A stretch of DNA of 64,000 nucleotides from VXYL01 sp965199875 (GTDB lineage Bacteria > Pseudomonadota > Gammaproteobacteria > Pseudomonadales > Azotimanducaceae), in assembly GCA_965199875.1 (NCBI GenBank), contig OZ241346.1, positions 1,798,001 to 1,862,000 on the forward strand, read 5' to 3'. Below the pieces are notes generated by a model. That model made no database searches. It had not been told where the DNA came from and saw only the letters and a list, made by a program, of their open reading frames with translations. Shown one piece after another: positions 1-8,605 of the stretch (positions within the stretch are counted from its first letter, which is position 1; every line of letters starts with the position of its first letter). The position numbers were made by a program, and so were the translations under genes.

Positions 1-778
1 GCACCGAGGCGCTGTACATGGTGCCCGTCAGCTGGCGGAAATCCCGGGCGTTGGCGTCTTCGCGCACGAACGCCTTGCTGGTGGTGACGCCCATGATGGA
101 CTCGTTGTAGCTGCCGGTGATGCGCGAGTTGGTGGCGCGAACCAGCCGCGCCGTCCCTAGGATGCGCCTGCGGAACTTCGCCGAGACCCAGGCGACGAAG
201 GGCAGAATCGCCATCGCCAGGAGCGCCAGCTGCCAGTTCATCACCAGCATGGCGACGGCGATGCCAAGCATCATGGTGACGCCCCAGATCACGTCCAGGA
301 ACGCCCACGCCAGGATGTCCGTCAAGCGGCTGCAGTCGGACGTCAGCCGTGCCATCAGCCAGCCGGTGGGCCGGTAGTCGTAGTACGAGAACGACAGCCG
401 CTGCAGGTTGGCGAAGGCTTCGCGGCGGATGTCGTGGCTGGTGAACGCATGCACCTTGCCGGCGCCCCACACGAAAGCCGCCACCGAAACCGCCAGCACG
501 CAGGCGCAAACGAGATAGAGAACGCCCCAGAAGGCGATGGCGGCATCGGCGCCGTTCTGCTGCACGTCGTCCACCACCCACTTGGTGAGCAGCGGAAAGG
601 CCGCCTCCATCAACGCCGTGCAGACCCCGGCCACGGCAACGACGGACAGCTCCTTGGGATAGACGAGGGTGTAGCGGAACAGTCGCCGCCACAGATGCAG
701 CTGCAAGCCGTCCGCCGACGCCTGCTCGTCGAAGCCGTCGTTGAAGAGATTGTCGTCGTAGCTATCCGCTTCCGCCAC
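1..778 (-). CDS. ABC exporter half-transporter, second subunit (C-terminus beyond window)
   Basis: Partial gene: about 259 codons are visible and the nucleotide-binding domain lies off the left edge. The visible part is an ABC exporter membrane domain with hydrophobic stretches such as VVAVAGVCTALMEAAFPLL and FWGVLYLVCACVLAVSVAAF. It then shows the intracellular loop region (NWQLALLAMAILPFV, NESIMGVTTSKAF) typical of MdlB/MsbA-type exporters. The GTG start at 778 (reading VAEADSYDDN) overlaps the end of the upstream ABC gene by 17 bp, so the two are translationally coupled and probably form a heterodimer. An upstream ATG at 803 is out of frame. The substrate cannot be told from sequence. Confidence 0.88.
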   Translation of the reverse strand, partial: MAEADSYDDNLFNDGFDEQASADGLQLHLWRRLFRYTLVYPKELSVVAVAGVCTALMEAAFPLLTKWVVDDVQQNGADAAIAFWGVLYLVCACVLAVSVAAFVWGAGKVHAFTSHDIRREAFANLQRLSFSYYDYRPTGWLMARLTSDCSRLTDILAWAFLDVIWGVTMMLGIAVAMLVMNWQLALLAMAILPFVAWVSAKFRRRILGTARLVRATNSRITGSYNESIMGVTTSKAFVREDANARDFRQLTGTMYSASV

Positions 779-2792
779 GGGCGCTGCCTCCTTCGCTTGC
801 CATCGGGTTCGCCGGGACGCCGTCGGCGGCTTCGACGTCGCGCCGGATGGATGCGTCCAACATGCCTTGGATCTCGCACAGTCGGCGGTAGGGACCGTCG
901 CTGCCTGCCAGCTCGTCGTGGCTGCCGTCCTGCACCAGCCGCCCGCGCTCCATCACCAGGATGCGGTCCGCATGCTGGATCGACGACAGCCGATGGGCGA
1001 TGACGATGGTGGTGTGCTTGCCGCGCCGTCGCTCCAGAGCGTCCAGAATGCGCCGCTCGGTGCCGGTGTCCACGGCCGACAGCGAGTCGTCCAGCACCAG
1101 CACGGGCGGTTCCTTCAGCAACGCCCGGGCCAGCGCCAGGCGCTGCCTCTGGCCGCCGGACAGCGTGATGCCGCGTTCTCCCACTTGCGCGTCGTAGCCG
1201 GCCGGAAAGTCCAGGATGGCGTCGTGAATGGCCGCTTCCTCGGCGACTTCCTTGAGGTGATCGTCCTCGGCGTCCGGGCGCGCCACGCGCAGATTGGCGG
1301 CAATGCTGCGCGAGTAGAGGAACGGGTCCTGCAGCACGACGCCAACCTGGTGGCGCAGCCAGTGCGGGTCGACGCCGCGCACGTCCAGGCCGTCGATCAG
1401 AATTCGCCCGGCGTGAAACGGATACAGCCGCAGCAGCAGCCGGATGAGCGTGGTCTTGCCGGAGCCGGGCGGCCCGACGATTCCGACCGTCTGCCCGGAC
1501 GGGATGTGCGCGGAGAAGTCCACCACCGCGGCCCGGTCCGGCTTGTAGCCGGCGCGCACCGACTCGAAGACGATGTCGCCGACCGTTCGGGCGGACGGCC
1601 CTGCCGCACCCTGGCCGAACTGCCCGGACGGTTCCTCTTCGGCTTGCAGAATGTAGTTGATGCGGCCCAGGGCGACCACCGCCTTGCTGGAGTCGGTCAG
1701 CACTTCGCCCAGCCGCCGCACCGGCCACACCACCATCGTCACCAGGCTGAGAAAGATGAACAGCTCGCCGACGCTGATGCTGCCGGCGGCGAGGAACAAG
1801 CCGCCAGCGACCAGCACGGTGCCGATCTGGATCATCGACAGCAGATTGCTGATGCCCCAGTACACGGCTTCCAACGTGTTCACCCGGTACAGGTTGTTCC
1901 GGTACGCGGCGTTCTTCTCGCCGAAGCGCTCGATCTCGTGGGCTTGACGGGCGAAGGCGCGCACCACGCGAATGCCGGCCAGGTTCTCCTGCAGCACGGC
2001 CGTCATCGCGCCTTCGGCCTCGTCGGCGATCTGGAACTGCCGCTTCACGCGGGAGAAGAAGACGAACGCGCCAATGGCGAGAAACGGCATCAGACAGACG
2101 GCGATGGACGCCAGGCGGGCATCGCGCCAGAAGATGATGGGGAGCATCGCGGCGACCATGAGCAGCGAGCGGCCGATTTCGACCACGTGGGAGGCCAGAA
2201 ACAGGCGCATGGTCTCGACATCCGAACTGCAACGCTGCACCAGATCGCCGGTGTCCTCTTCGTCGAAGAAGCTGGCCGGCAGATGGTGCAGGCGACGGTA
2301 CAGCTCGTCGCGCAGCTGCCGGGCAATGGCTTCCGAGGCGATGGCCGTCCAGCGTCCGCGCAAGTACATGAAGAAGGCGCCCACGCCCACCAGCAGCACG
2401 CCGGCAACGCCGGACGCCAGCAGGTAGGGGAAGAATCGGGCAGTGTTCTCGCCGTCCGCATCGGCGCGCTCGGCCGGGCCGAGCCAGGCGAACCACCCGG
2501 CAGCCTGCACCAGCGCCGGGGCGCCTTGGGACAAGTCCTTGTCCACCACTACGTCCAGCGCGTAGCCGGCCACCAGCGGCGCCGACAGCATGCAGGCGTT
2601 GGAGACGCCAATCGCCAGAATCGCCGACAGGTAGCGCAGCCGCTGCCCGCGCGTCGCCAGCCAGAGGTTGCCGCGCTTGTTCGAGGTGCGCGTCGATTGC
2701 TTGTCGTGTTCCACGGAACGGGCTTCCAAGGTTGTCCAAGTCCAGCGTTGCAGTAGCGCATCATCCGCGTCGTACGGATGATGCGGCGTCAA
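762..2792 (-). CDS. ABC exporter half-transporter with degenerate Walker B (MdlA-like)
   Basis: 676 residues: an amino-terminal exporter membrane domain (about residues 50-350) and a carboxy-terminal ATPase. Walker A is GPPGSGKTT near residue 440, the ABC signature LSGGQRQRLALARAL near 542, and Walker B VLVLDDSLSAVD near 564. The catalytic glutamate after Walker B is replaced by aspartate (LDD), as in the non-canonical subunit of heterodimeric exporters such as MdlA. That fits an asymmetric pair with the overlapping downstream gene. The ATG at 2792 gives the longest form; a later GTG (VEHDKQSTRTS, residue 27 or so) is also possible. Substrate unknown. Confidence 0.9.
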   Translation of the reverse strand: MTPHHPYDADDALLQRWTWTTLEARSVEHDKQSTRTSNKRGNLWLATRGQRLRYLSAILAIGVSNACMLSAPLVAGYALDVVVDKDLSQGAPALVQAAGWFAWLGPAERADADGENTARFFPYLLASGVAGVLLVGVGAFFMYLRGRWTAIASEAIARQLRDELYRRLHHLPASFFDEEDTGDLVQRCSSDVETMRLFLASHVVEIGRSLLMVAAMLPIIFWRDARLASIAVCLMPFLAIGAFVFFSRVKRQFQIADEAEGAMTAVLQENLAGIRVVRAFARQAHEIERFGEKNAAYRNNLYRVNTLEAVYWGISNLLSMIQIGTVLVAGGLFLAAGSISVGELFIFLSLVTMVVWPVRRLGEVLTDSSKAVVALGRINYILQAEEEPSGQFGQGAAGPSARTVGDIVFESVRAGYKPDRAAVVDFSAHIPSGQTVGIVGPPGSGKTTLIRLLLRLYPFHAGRILIDGLDVRGVDPHWLRHQVGVVLQDPFLYSRSIAANLRVARPDAEDDHLKEVAEEAAIHDAILDFPAGYDAQVGERGITLSGGQRQRLALARALLKEPPVLVLDDSLSAVDTGTERRILDALERRRGKHTTIVIAHRLSSIQHADRILVMERGRLVQDGSHDELAGSDGPYRRLCEIQGMLDASIRRDVEAADGVPANPMASEGGSARGGSG

Positions 2793-2838
2793 GGACGGCG
2801 CTGCGTCGTCGCCGTCGAGGTTGGAGCGGTTATTCGGA

Positions 2839-2868
2839 CGAGCTCGAACCCTAGGGCGTTCGAGCTCG
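2839..2868. promoter_or_regulatory. Perfect 11-bp inverted repeat (operator or hairpin)
   Basis: CGAGCTCGAAC and its exact reverse complement GTTCGAGCTCG are separated by 8 bp (CCTAGGGC). It lies 47 bp upstream of the ABC operon start, where a repressor operator is plausible. It has no T-tract on either strand, so a terminator is less likely. Function is inferred from position only. Confidence 0.45.
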
Positions 2869-3147
2869 CGAAGGAGTTGTTGGCCGGGCCGCGCCCTCTT
2901 GGGCTACCCGAGAAACTGCCTGCTACTGGCCGCTTGGCCGCGAACTCGCTCCTTCGGCGAACGATTCGGAGCGCGGTCGAATGGATCCGGAGAACTTCAT
3001 CTGGATCTCCTTGAGGCCAGTTGGAAGGGTGCGCGACTATACGCGCTTTTCCGGAAGATGCAACGTTGGCTAAACGTTGGCTTCGGCTAGGGTCGGCTAG
3101 GTCAGGGCCCAATACCCAGCAAGCCTGCGCGGCTAGCCCACAGTGTC

Positions 3148-3153
3148 TATACT
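3148..3153 (+). promoter_or_regulatory. -10-like TATACT before the dioxygenase gene
   Basis: TATACT lies 29 bp before the ATG at 3182. No good -35 box is visible at 16-18 bp spacing. If real, it overlaps the upstream GTG at 3143 and so favours the ATG at 3182 as the start. Confidence 0.3.
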
Positions 3154-3181
3154 GGCGGGACGACAACGCAAGGGGAGCGTC

Positions 3182-4318
3182 ATGGCGCAGGCACTGGAAC
3201 CCGAGATCGAGGAACACTTCAAGCAGCGCGCCAAGCGCGTGCAGGAAGACAAGCCGCCTTCCCGCGCCGGGCCGCTCGGCGCCGTGGCCCATGCCCGCGT
3301 CCCGGGCGTCTCCAGCCGGCAGGCGATGGCCGAGCGCATTCGCGCCGAGGACGACCTCGTGGCTGGCGACTTCGGCACCGTCTACTACAAGCCGGTTACC
3401 GTCGGCGGCATCGACCTCAAGCTCGAACCGCTGCAGCCGAGCATCGGCACCGTCGTCCACGGGGTAGACCTGGCGACGGACCTAGACGCGCCGGGGATGG
3501 TGCAGTTCCTCCGCGAGCTCTGGCTGGAGCGCCGCGTCATCATGTTCCGCAAGCAAGCGCATCTCACCCGCGAGCAGATGTGGGCCTTCGCCGCGCGCTT
3601 CGGGGAAGTCGGCGCGCCCTACGGCGAACGCGAGCACATGCCCAACGCCGTCGACCGCGATCAGCAGTTCGAGGTGCGCGACCGGCTGGCGCTGTTGACC
3701 CTCAAGTCCGACCAGGATGCGCCCGGCGCGGCGTCCGGCTGGCATGCCGACGCCACTTGGCAGCCGCGCCCGCCGATGGCCTCGGTGCTGATGTGCCGCG
3801 AAGGCCCGCCGGTCGGCGGCGACACCTGCTTCTGCGACTGCTACGCGATGTGGGAAGGGCTGCCGCTGGACGTGAAGCGCCGGGTCGAGCACTTGAGCGC
3901 GGTTCACGTCGGCAACTACACGCATCGGATGGACGGCGTGACGCCGGAGGCCGTTCACCCGGTGGCGCGCACCCACCCCGAGACCGGACGCACCACCCTC
4001 TACGTGCAGCAGGGATTCGTGCGGCGCTTCGCGCCTGGGCACGGCCTCGACGAGGCGGAAGCAGAGGAACTTCTGCTGCGCATGAAGCAGCAGGAAGGCC
4101 GGCCGGACTACACCTGCCGCTTCCGCTGGGAGGCCGGCTCAATCGCCATGTGGGACAACCGCGCCGCACTGCACAGCGCCAGCGGCGACTTCTGGCCGCA
4201 CCGCCGGATAATGGAACGGCTGACCATTCTCGACCGCGACGAATCCCGCCGCGTGCCCTACTACGCGCCGCAGGACGGCGCGCAAGAACAGGCGGAGGAA
4301 CGCGCCGCCACGGCCTGA
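3182..4318 (+). CDS. TauD/TfdA-family Fe(II)/2-oxoglutarate dioxygenase
   Basis: 378 residues. The ATG at 3182 is chosen over the GTG at 3143 because AAGGGGAGC sits just upstream at ribosome-binding distance. The facial triad is visible: H188 and D190 in GWHADATW and H331 in NRAALHSA, followed by HRRIMERLTI carrying the arginine that binds 2-oxoglutarate. The family oxidatively opens small molecules such as taurine or aryloxyalkanoates using iron, oxygen and 2-oxoglutarate. The amino-terminal 80 residues (charged, EIEEHFKQRAKRVQEDK) extend beyond the usual family length. It stands alone, so the substrate is unknown. Confidence 0.88.
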   Translation: MAQALEPEIEEHFKQRAKRVQEDKPPSRAGPLGAVAHARVPGVSSRQAMAERIRAEDDLVAGDFGTVYYKPVTVGGIDLKLEPLQPSIGTVVHGVDLATDLDAPGMVQFLRELWLERRVIMFRKQAHLTREQMWAFAARFGEVGAPYGEREHMPNAVDRDQQFEVRDRLALLTLKSDQDAPGAASGWHADATWQPRPPMASVLMCREGPPVGGDTCFCDCYAMWEGLPLDVKRRVEHLSAVHVGNYTHRMDGVTPEAVHPVARTHPETGRTTLYVQQGFVRRFAPGHGLDEAEAEELLLRMKQQEGRPDYTCRFRWEAGSIAMWDNRAALHSASGDFWPHRRIMERLTILDRDESRRVPYYAPQDGAQEQAEERAATA

Positions 4319-4511
4319 CGCCAAAGACGCCAGACGGCGCGGCTTGCGGGGGAGCAGGGCCGCGCTAGCTGCCTAGGCTGCTCGGCGTGGGGTGGCGAGC
4401 TGGACCGCGAGGCGATCAGGAACAACCACAAGTAGCTGAAGGGCGAGCGCGTGGTCGCGTTCTACTTGGTTCAGCCCGGATTTCCAAAGTGAGCAGATCA
4501 ACCACAAGCCC

Positions 4512-5051
4512 TTAGAGACCCGCCAACGCCTGCAAGCGGCCGCGCTCTTCCGCGTCCAACCGATGGCCCTCTTGACGGAGTTCCAAACAGGCGTTGATGG
4601 CGGACAGGAGGTGTTCTTCCCGCGCACCCACAGCAGCTTCGCCGACTTGACGCCCGAACCAGCGCTCCACGTCCGCCCAGCGCCACAAACGGTATCTTGC
4701 CCGAGGGTCCGTCACGGGCGCGGGAAAGTTCCCGGGGCCGCGAGCGCCGGACACAAGCAGCCGCACGCTCTCCCGAGTGCGCCCGATGCGGACTGCGATG
4801 TCCGCTATGGAGACCAACCCGGCATTGGCCAAGCGAACGACCTGAAAGCCACCCACCTGCTCGACATCCGCCACGGCCGACAACACGGCGACATCCAAGC
4901 TGGCGGCGTCGCGGTCGAAGTCGATGAACTGAACGCCGTCCACGCTGCCAACCAAGGCGTCGTCGCATCCGGCTTCAAAGAGGCGGTCGATCACCGACTC
5001 GTCCTGCAAATCCGCGCCATCGACAATCAACGTGAAATGGTGGGTTGGCAC
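4512..5051 (-). CDS. Hypothetical protein with HTH-like segment, second gene of a two-gene cassette
   Basis: 179 residues. The GTG start at 5051 follows AGGAGGT placed over the stop codon of the upstream frameshifted gene, so the two are coupled. The first half (MPTHHFTLIVDGADLQD..., DDALVGSVDGVQFIDFDRDA) is an acidic alpha/beta region. The second half contains a helix-turn-helix-like stretch (LVSIADIAVRIGRTRESVRL) and a region resembling MerR/excisionase-like wings (RYRLWRWADVERWF). It could be the antitoxin or DNA-binding member of a toxin-antitoxin-like pair. That role is inferred from layout, not from a known activity. Confidence 0.65.
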   Translation of the reverse strand: MPTHHFTLIVDGADLQDESVIDRLFEAGCDDALVGSVDGVQFIDFDRDAASLDVAVLSAVADVEQVGGFQVVRLANAGLVSIADIAVRIGRTRESVRLLVSGARGPGNFPAPVTDPRARYRLWRWADVERWFGRQVGEAAVGAREEHLLSAINACLELRQEGHRLDAEERGRLQALAGL

Positions 5052-5062
5052 TTGGGTACCTC

Positions 5063-5324
5063 CTATCGGGTTTGCTGCCCGCGCTCGGCGGCTTCATGGC
5101 CGTGCGGGCACCTCCCGACCAGCCGTCGCAATTGCTTGGCGTGGTCGCCTGGGTTGCGGGGCGTTGACCAGATTGACGCTTGGCAACGGCTCCGTCCCTC
5201 TTCGTCGCAACGCATGATGCCCCAGCGATGCCCGGGACGAAGTGGCTGTAACCAGCCACCCAGCGGCTTCGGCTTCAGCCAGTGCCCGCTCCACCTCCTT
5301 CTTTGGGTGTCTGGCCCGTGTCAT
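5063..5324 (-). pseudogene. RHPKKE-family small protein (HicA/dsRBD-like), frameshifted
   Basis: The ATG at 5324 opens MTRARHPKKEVERALAEA, which matches the start of a small conserved family. After residue 28 or so the family continuation is found only after skipping one base: GHRWGIMRCDEEGR, then CQASIWSTPRNPGDHAKQL, ending RGQQTR and TAG at 5063-5065. The total span is 262 bp, one more than a multiple of three. The extra base is probably one C in the CCCGGG run. Without it the product is 86 residues. It is either a recent loss of function or a sequencing error. It lies directly upstream of, and coupled to, the gene at 4512-5051. Confidence 0.7.
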
Positions 5325-5509
5325 GTTGACAGGATACAACGCCAATCGCCTGCAAGCCAAGAAGAGAGGGGGCGAACCGCTCGCCTCGGCATGAGTGGAC
5401 GCTCGGCCTCTGCCGAGAGGATCAGTTGACGGGCGGCTCGGCGGGCGCAAGTTCGCACGGTTTCATAACCGGGGTTCGCAGGCGTAAGCCTGCCGTCACA
5501 GGCCGCACG

Positions 5510-5555
5510 TTGACGACATAGTGCTGCCTGCATAGACTGCATGACTATGAAGTCA
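5510..5555 (+). promoter_or_regulatory. Promoter and operator-like palindrome of the vapBC module
   Basis: TTGACG at 5510-5515, 17 bp, then TAGACT at 5533-5538 form a good sigma70-type promoter. It is followed by TGACT-ATGA-AGTCA (5542-5555), a small palindrome suited to autorepression by a ribbon-helix-helix antitoxin. The -35 box and spacing are kept in the decayed copy at 31738 (TTGACG, 17 bp, CAGACT), while the palindrome is lost there. Confidence 0.55.
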
Positions 5556-5568
5556 CTGGGGAACGCCC

Positions 5569-5820
5569 ATGAAGACCATGACGATCCGCAACGTCCCCGC
5601 CGAACTGGCGCAGGCGCTGGAGAAGGAGCGGCGCAAGCGGGGAACCTCGCTCAACCGCACAGTGCTGGCGCTGTTGCGCAACGCTTTGGGCGTTTCGAGT
5701 CAGGCGGTGCCGTCCAACGGCCTCGGCCAGTTGGCGGGCACTTGGAGCGAGGCGGAGTACAAGCAGTTCGAACAAGCCGTCGCGCCGCTCGGCGAAGTCG
5801 ACGAGGCGATGTGGCGATGA
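5569..5820 (+). CDS. VapB/FitA-like ribbon-helix-helix antitoxin
   Basis: 83 residues beginning MKTMTIRNVPAELAQAL, a classic ribbon-helix-helix antitoxin start, followed by KERRKRGTSLNRTVLALLRNALG. The acidic tail (EQAVAPLGEVDEAMW) would wrap the toxin. The gene overlaps the PIN toxin by ATGA, the standard coupling of vapBC. A good promoter and palindrome precede it. A broken copy of the first half lies at 31793. Confidence 0.88.
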   Translation: MKTMTIRNVPAELAQALEKERRKRGTSLNRTVLALLRNALGVSSQAVPSNGLGQLAGTWSEAEYKQFEQAVAPLGEVDEAMWR

Positions 5821-6215
5821 ACCGGCTGTGCCTCGATACGTCGGCGTACAGCAACTTCCAGCGGGGCCACCGGCAAGCGGTGGCGCGCATCGACCAGGCG
5901 GATTGGATCGGCGTGCCGACGGTAGTGCGCGGCGAACTGTGGGCTGGCTTCCTCTTGGGCAGCCAATCGGACCGGAACGCCCAAGCCTTGGCGCTGTTCC
6001 TCGACCACGCTGCCGTCGAAACCCTCGACGTGGACGGCAACGTCGCCCGCATCTACGGCGAGATCTTCGCGGAGTTGAGGAACAAGGGCACCCCTCTGCC
6101 CACCAACGACATCTGGATCGCCGCCACGGCAATCAACGCTGGGGCGACGGTGCTGACTTTCGACGCGCACTTCCGCGAGATTGCGCGGGTTGCAGCGATG
6201 GTGCTTGAGGCGTAA
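5817..6215 (+). CDS. VapC-type PIN-domain ribonuclease toxin
   Basis: 132 residues with all four PIN acidic positions: D7 (CLDTSAY), E40 (RGELWAG), D98 (TNDIWIAA) and D116 (LTFDAHF). This predicts a Mg-dependent ribonuclease held inactive by the upstream antitoxin. The ATG start lies inside the antitoxin stop (ATGA at 5817-5820). PIN toxins with this layout usually cut tRNA or rRNA; the target here is not known. Confidence 0.88.
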   Translation: MNRLCLDTSAYSNFQRGHRQAVARIDQADWIGVPTVVRGELWAGFLLGSQSDRNAQALALFLDHAAVETLDVDGNVARIYGEIFAELRNKGTPLPTNDIWIAATAINAGATVLTFDAHFREIARVAAMVLEA

Positions 6216-6317
6216 TGCCGTTGGTCTGCCGCTCGTCCGTGCCCCCTGGCCGCTGAGCCGCGGAACGCACCTACGGGAGTTCCAGCGCCGCCACGAAGGA
6301 CGCGACTTGCAGTTCGG

Positions 6318-6421
6318 CTCTGGATCGCCGCCGCGGTCATCCACGCCGGTGCCACGGTGCTGACCTTCAATGCCCCTTTCCGCGAGATCGCGCAGGTGGC
6401 GGTGCTGTGCTTGAGGCGTGA
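6318..6421 (+). pseudogene. 3' fragment of a second PIN toxin
   Basis: Reading LWIAAAVIHAGATVLTFNAP then FREIAQVAV, this repeats the carboxy end of the neighbouring VapC. Aspartate has become asparagine at the last catalytic position, and a one-base loss appears near the end (GTGGCGGTGCTGTGC against GTTGCAGCGATGGTGC). No start or amino half remains. It is the relic of a duplicated vapC. Confidence 0.65.
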
Positions 6422-6479
6422 GGTCGCTGCAAGAGTCCTGATGTGCGGCCTGCTTGCCGCGGCCATACAACCGAGCGGC

Positions 6480-6707
6480 TCAGCGCCCCTGACCACCGAC
6501 CTCGAACAATGACCGCGCGAGCCCAGACTGGCGAATGATGGCTGCCAGAGTGCCCTGTCGCAGTTCTCGGTGGGCAGGCACGGGCACCGTGACGGTATCC
6601 CCGTTGATCTGCTTTTGCATCACGATATGGCTGCCCCGTCGTCTCACCTCCGTGAAGCCGTGACGGGAAAGCAATTCGCAAACGCCAGCGCCGGACCAAA
6701 CGCGCAA
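6480..6707 (-). CDS. hicA: HicA-type mRNA interferase toxin
   Basis: 75 residues of the dsRBD-like HicA fold: GAGVCELLSRHGFTEVRRRG followed by SHIVMQ, with the catalytic histidine at H27, then VTVPVPAHRELRQGTLAAII. The start is a TTG at 6707, one base after the stop of the HicB gene, so translation is coupled. The order is antitoxin first, toxin second. HicA cleaves mRNA until bound by HicB. A fragment of its 3' half reappears at 31954-32009. Confidence 0.82.
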   Translation of the reverse strand: MRVWSGAGVCELLSRHGFTEVRRRGSHIVMQKQINGDTVTVPVPAHRELRQGTLAAIIRQSGLARSLFEVGGQGR

Positions 6708-6708
6708 C

Positions 6709-6927
6709 TTAGCCAGCCGCGGATACCTCCACCTGCATTACGTACACCTCCCCATGAAGACGCCGCGAGACTTCCTCGCTGCTGGCTGTCTCGAAGAACA
6801 ACTCCAAGGCTTCCTTCAAGTTGTCGCGGGCGAGCGCGACGGTTTCGCCTTGACTCGCGATGTCTAGTTGGGGGCAAAGAGCAACATAGCCTTCGCCCTC
6901 GCGCTCAATGACGGCAGTAAGCTGCAT
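6709..6927 (-). CDS. hicB: HicB-type antitoxin, short form
   Basis: 72 residues: MQLTAVIEREGEGYVALCPQ then LDIASQGETVALARDNLKEA is the partial RNase H fold of HicB. There is no carboxy-terminal DNA-binding domain, so this is the short form. It precedes hicA with a one-base gap. The TGTGGTAnnTT motif seen at 6985-6995 (minus strand) lies about 60 bp upstream. Confidence 0.82.
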   Translation of the reverse strand: MQLTAVIEREGEGYVALCPQLDIASQGETVALARDNLKEALELFFETASSEEVSRRLHGEVYVMQVEVSAAG

Positions 6928-7118
6928 GTCTTTACCTCCACTCCTTGGGGCGGCGAGCAGCTTCTGCTCCGCCCAACCACCTCGAATCTACCACACGCCT
7001 TGCACCGCCGCGCCCTTCGCCTCTTCGACCGCGGACCAACGTGCGCCGCGTGCCTCGCCTAGTCGTAATCCCGCGGTACTTTCGAGCTCTGAGGGCCGTG
7101 TGAACGGATGTGCACAAG
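6928..7118. other. Non-coding stretch upstream of hicB
   Basis: No gene is supported. On the minus strand it carries the recurrent TGTGGTAGATT motif (6985-6995). Confidence 0.4.
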
Positions 7119-7833
7119 CTAATCCACGAGGGCCTTGACGACTTGCTCCGCCAAGGCACCTTCGGCGGCGGAGAGCACACGCCAGCCGGCTTCCTCGAAC
7201 GCCGCCGCTTCCTCCGCCTGCTCCCCGTGCAGCACCGCTACGCGCTGCGTTGGCCAAGCGAGTTCAGCCTCTGCCAGCACTTGGCCCTTCCGTCCGTCAG
7301 CTCGAAGCCCACCTCCGGCGCTGGCAGGCCGTCGGCGGCCCATTGGCGCATGGCGGGGTGCAGTGGTTCGGCGGCGAGTTCCATCGCCTCGGCCCAATCG
7401 TCGGAATCCGGCTGCGTTGCAGAGTCTTGCGGCTTGCCGGCGGGGGCGAACTCCGGGTAGCGGCCGGCCTGCACGCCTTGGCGGGTGATCCACGATGCAC
7501 GGGCAGGAATTGCAGCAGGTTGAACAAGCGCAGCGTGCGGTTCCATGCGGGGCGGTAGTTGGCGTGGTGGCGCTCGCTTCGTCGTCGCCCAGGTGGAGGA
7601 TGGCGAGCAGGCGCGCGGGGTCTGGCGGGTCTGCGGCGGCGCACCGGGCGCAGCAGGAAGCCCGGGCGGCTGCGAACCGCCACGCCGTCGGCGGCGGTCA
7701 CGTCCGCTTGCGGTTCCATCAGCCAGCTCGCCGCGCCGACACGTACCAGGTAGCCCGGCTTGCCGCGCACCAGGTCCTGCCGCACACGGGGCTTCTCGCC
7801 ATCCGACTCCATGCGCCGCAGCGTTGTGCGCAC
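7119..7833 (-). pseudogene. Helicase C-terminal (nuclease-like) domain, decayed copy 1
   Basis: Homologous at protein level to the fragment at 8891-10250. It begins DGEKPRVRQDLVRGKPGYLV then ASWLMEPQADVTAADGVAV, reaches FLLRPV, and then jumps by an internal deletion of several hundred bases to LLAILHLGDDEAS. After further frame changes it ends GWRVLSAAEGALAEQVVKAL. At least two frameshifts separate the pieces. The region lacks the PLAVFMDGFEYHR core that copy 2 keeps, so it cannot make a working domain. Confidence 0.68.
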
Positions 7834-7876
7834 GCGCCCTTCCCGAGAAGCACGGCTTGAAGATCGCAGCTCCGCT

Positions 7877-8605
7877 TCAGGTGCCGAAGGCTGAGCTTGA
7901 CGGAACCTCCTCGCCAGCGCCCACCCGTCGAAACAGCTCGTAGGCGGTCGGGTCGAAGCGGCGGGCCGAAGCGACTTCGGCGAGCGGGATCACGATGCGG
8001 AAGTGGTCGCGCAAGTCCTCATACTTCCGGTTCTTGTCCAGCAAAACAGGCGTGTAATCCGTTGTGATTCTGAGCTCTCGTGTGTCGCCATCGCGGTAAC
8101 CGCTGGCGATGGGAGTGACTGCGATGTCCGACTCGCCACCGGTCGTAACGCTGCTGTGTTGCGCGAATCCGATATAGCTCTTGTTGTTCTTCGTTGAGAC
8201 TTCGACTAGCTGCTGCCCCCTCGACTCGAGAGCTTCTTGCATCAGGCACTCGATCAGGTCGCCGTTGGCCCTTGCAGCACGCTTTGCCCAACGATTCTTG
8301 TCCCGGATCAAAAGATTCGCGCCTTCCGCCAGAACGACCGCGAGCAGGGCGCTAATCAACACCGTGTCGGCGTACGCGAAGGGAGCAAAGGCGCTCCACC
8401 AAGTGGCGGCGGCGGAGAGCGCATCGTGACGCGGCAGGATCGTTGCCAACAGCCGAGCAACAGTAAGAAGGAGGACGCCGGCGATGGCCGCGGAGAAGAA
8501 CAGCGCGTAGCCCGATCGGCGCCCGACCCAAAACCGCGTGATGCAGCAGCGGGCAAGCAAGTAGTAGCCGCTGAGTGCCGGGATCAAGAGCAGGCCGAGA
8601 TTCAC
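7877..8605 (-). CDS. Three-helix membrane protein with conserved cytosolic domain (copy A)
   Basis: 242 residues from a GTG at 8605 that overlaps the stop of the upstream small gene (GTGA). Membrane segments lie near residues 2-18 (LGLLLIPALSGYYLL), 33-57 (FFSAAIAGVLLLTVARLL) and 75-100 (TVLISALLAVVLAEGANLLI). The cytosolic tail has LVEVSTKNNKSYIGFA and PIASGYRDGDTRELRITTDY, a beta-rich region that resembles Sm-like or PRC-barrel segments (inference). It is a clear paralogue of the gene at 30712-31437. Function unknown; it travels with the helicase and methylase genes. Confidence 0.72.
   Translation of the reverse strand: MNLGLLLIPALSGYYLLARCCITRFWVGRRSGYALFFSAAIAGVLLLTVARLLATILPRHDALSAAATWWSAFAPFAYADTVLISALLAVVLAEGANLLIRDKNRWAKRAARANGDLIECLMQEALESRGQQLVEVSTKNNKSYIGFAQHSSVTTGGESDIAVTPIASGYRDGDTRELRITTDYTPVLLDKNRKYEDLRDHFRIVIPLAEVASARRFDPTAYELFRRVGAGEEVPSSSAFGT

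Larger units (their letters stand above)
2793..3181. other. Intergenic region between divergent ABC and dioxygenase genes
   Basis: 389 bp with no convincing gene. It holds the long inverted repeat at 2839-2868 and the -10-like TATACT at 3148-3153. Short frames across it look non-coding, and I see nothing else in it. Confidence 0.6.

Noticed and set aside
867..2756. 629-codon plus-strand open frame
   Set aside because: Antisense to a clear ABC transporter with all motifs; it has no recognisable domain and is typical of open frames opposite GC-rich genes.
4373..4627. 84-codon minus-strand ORF after the dioxygenase
   Set aside because: It overlaps the better-supported gene at 4512 and shows no family likeness or good start.
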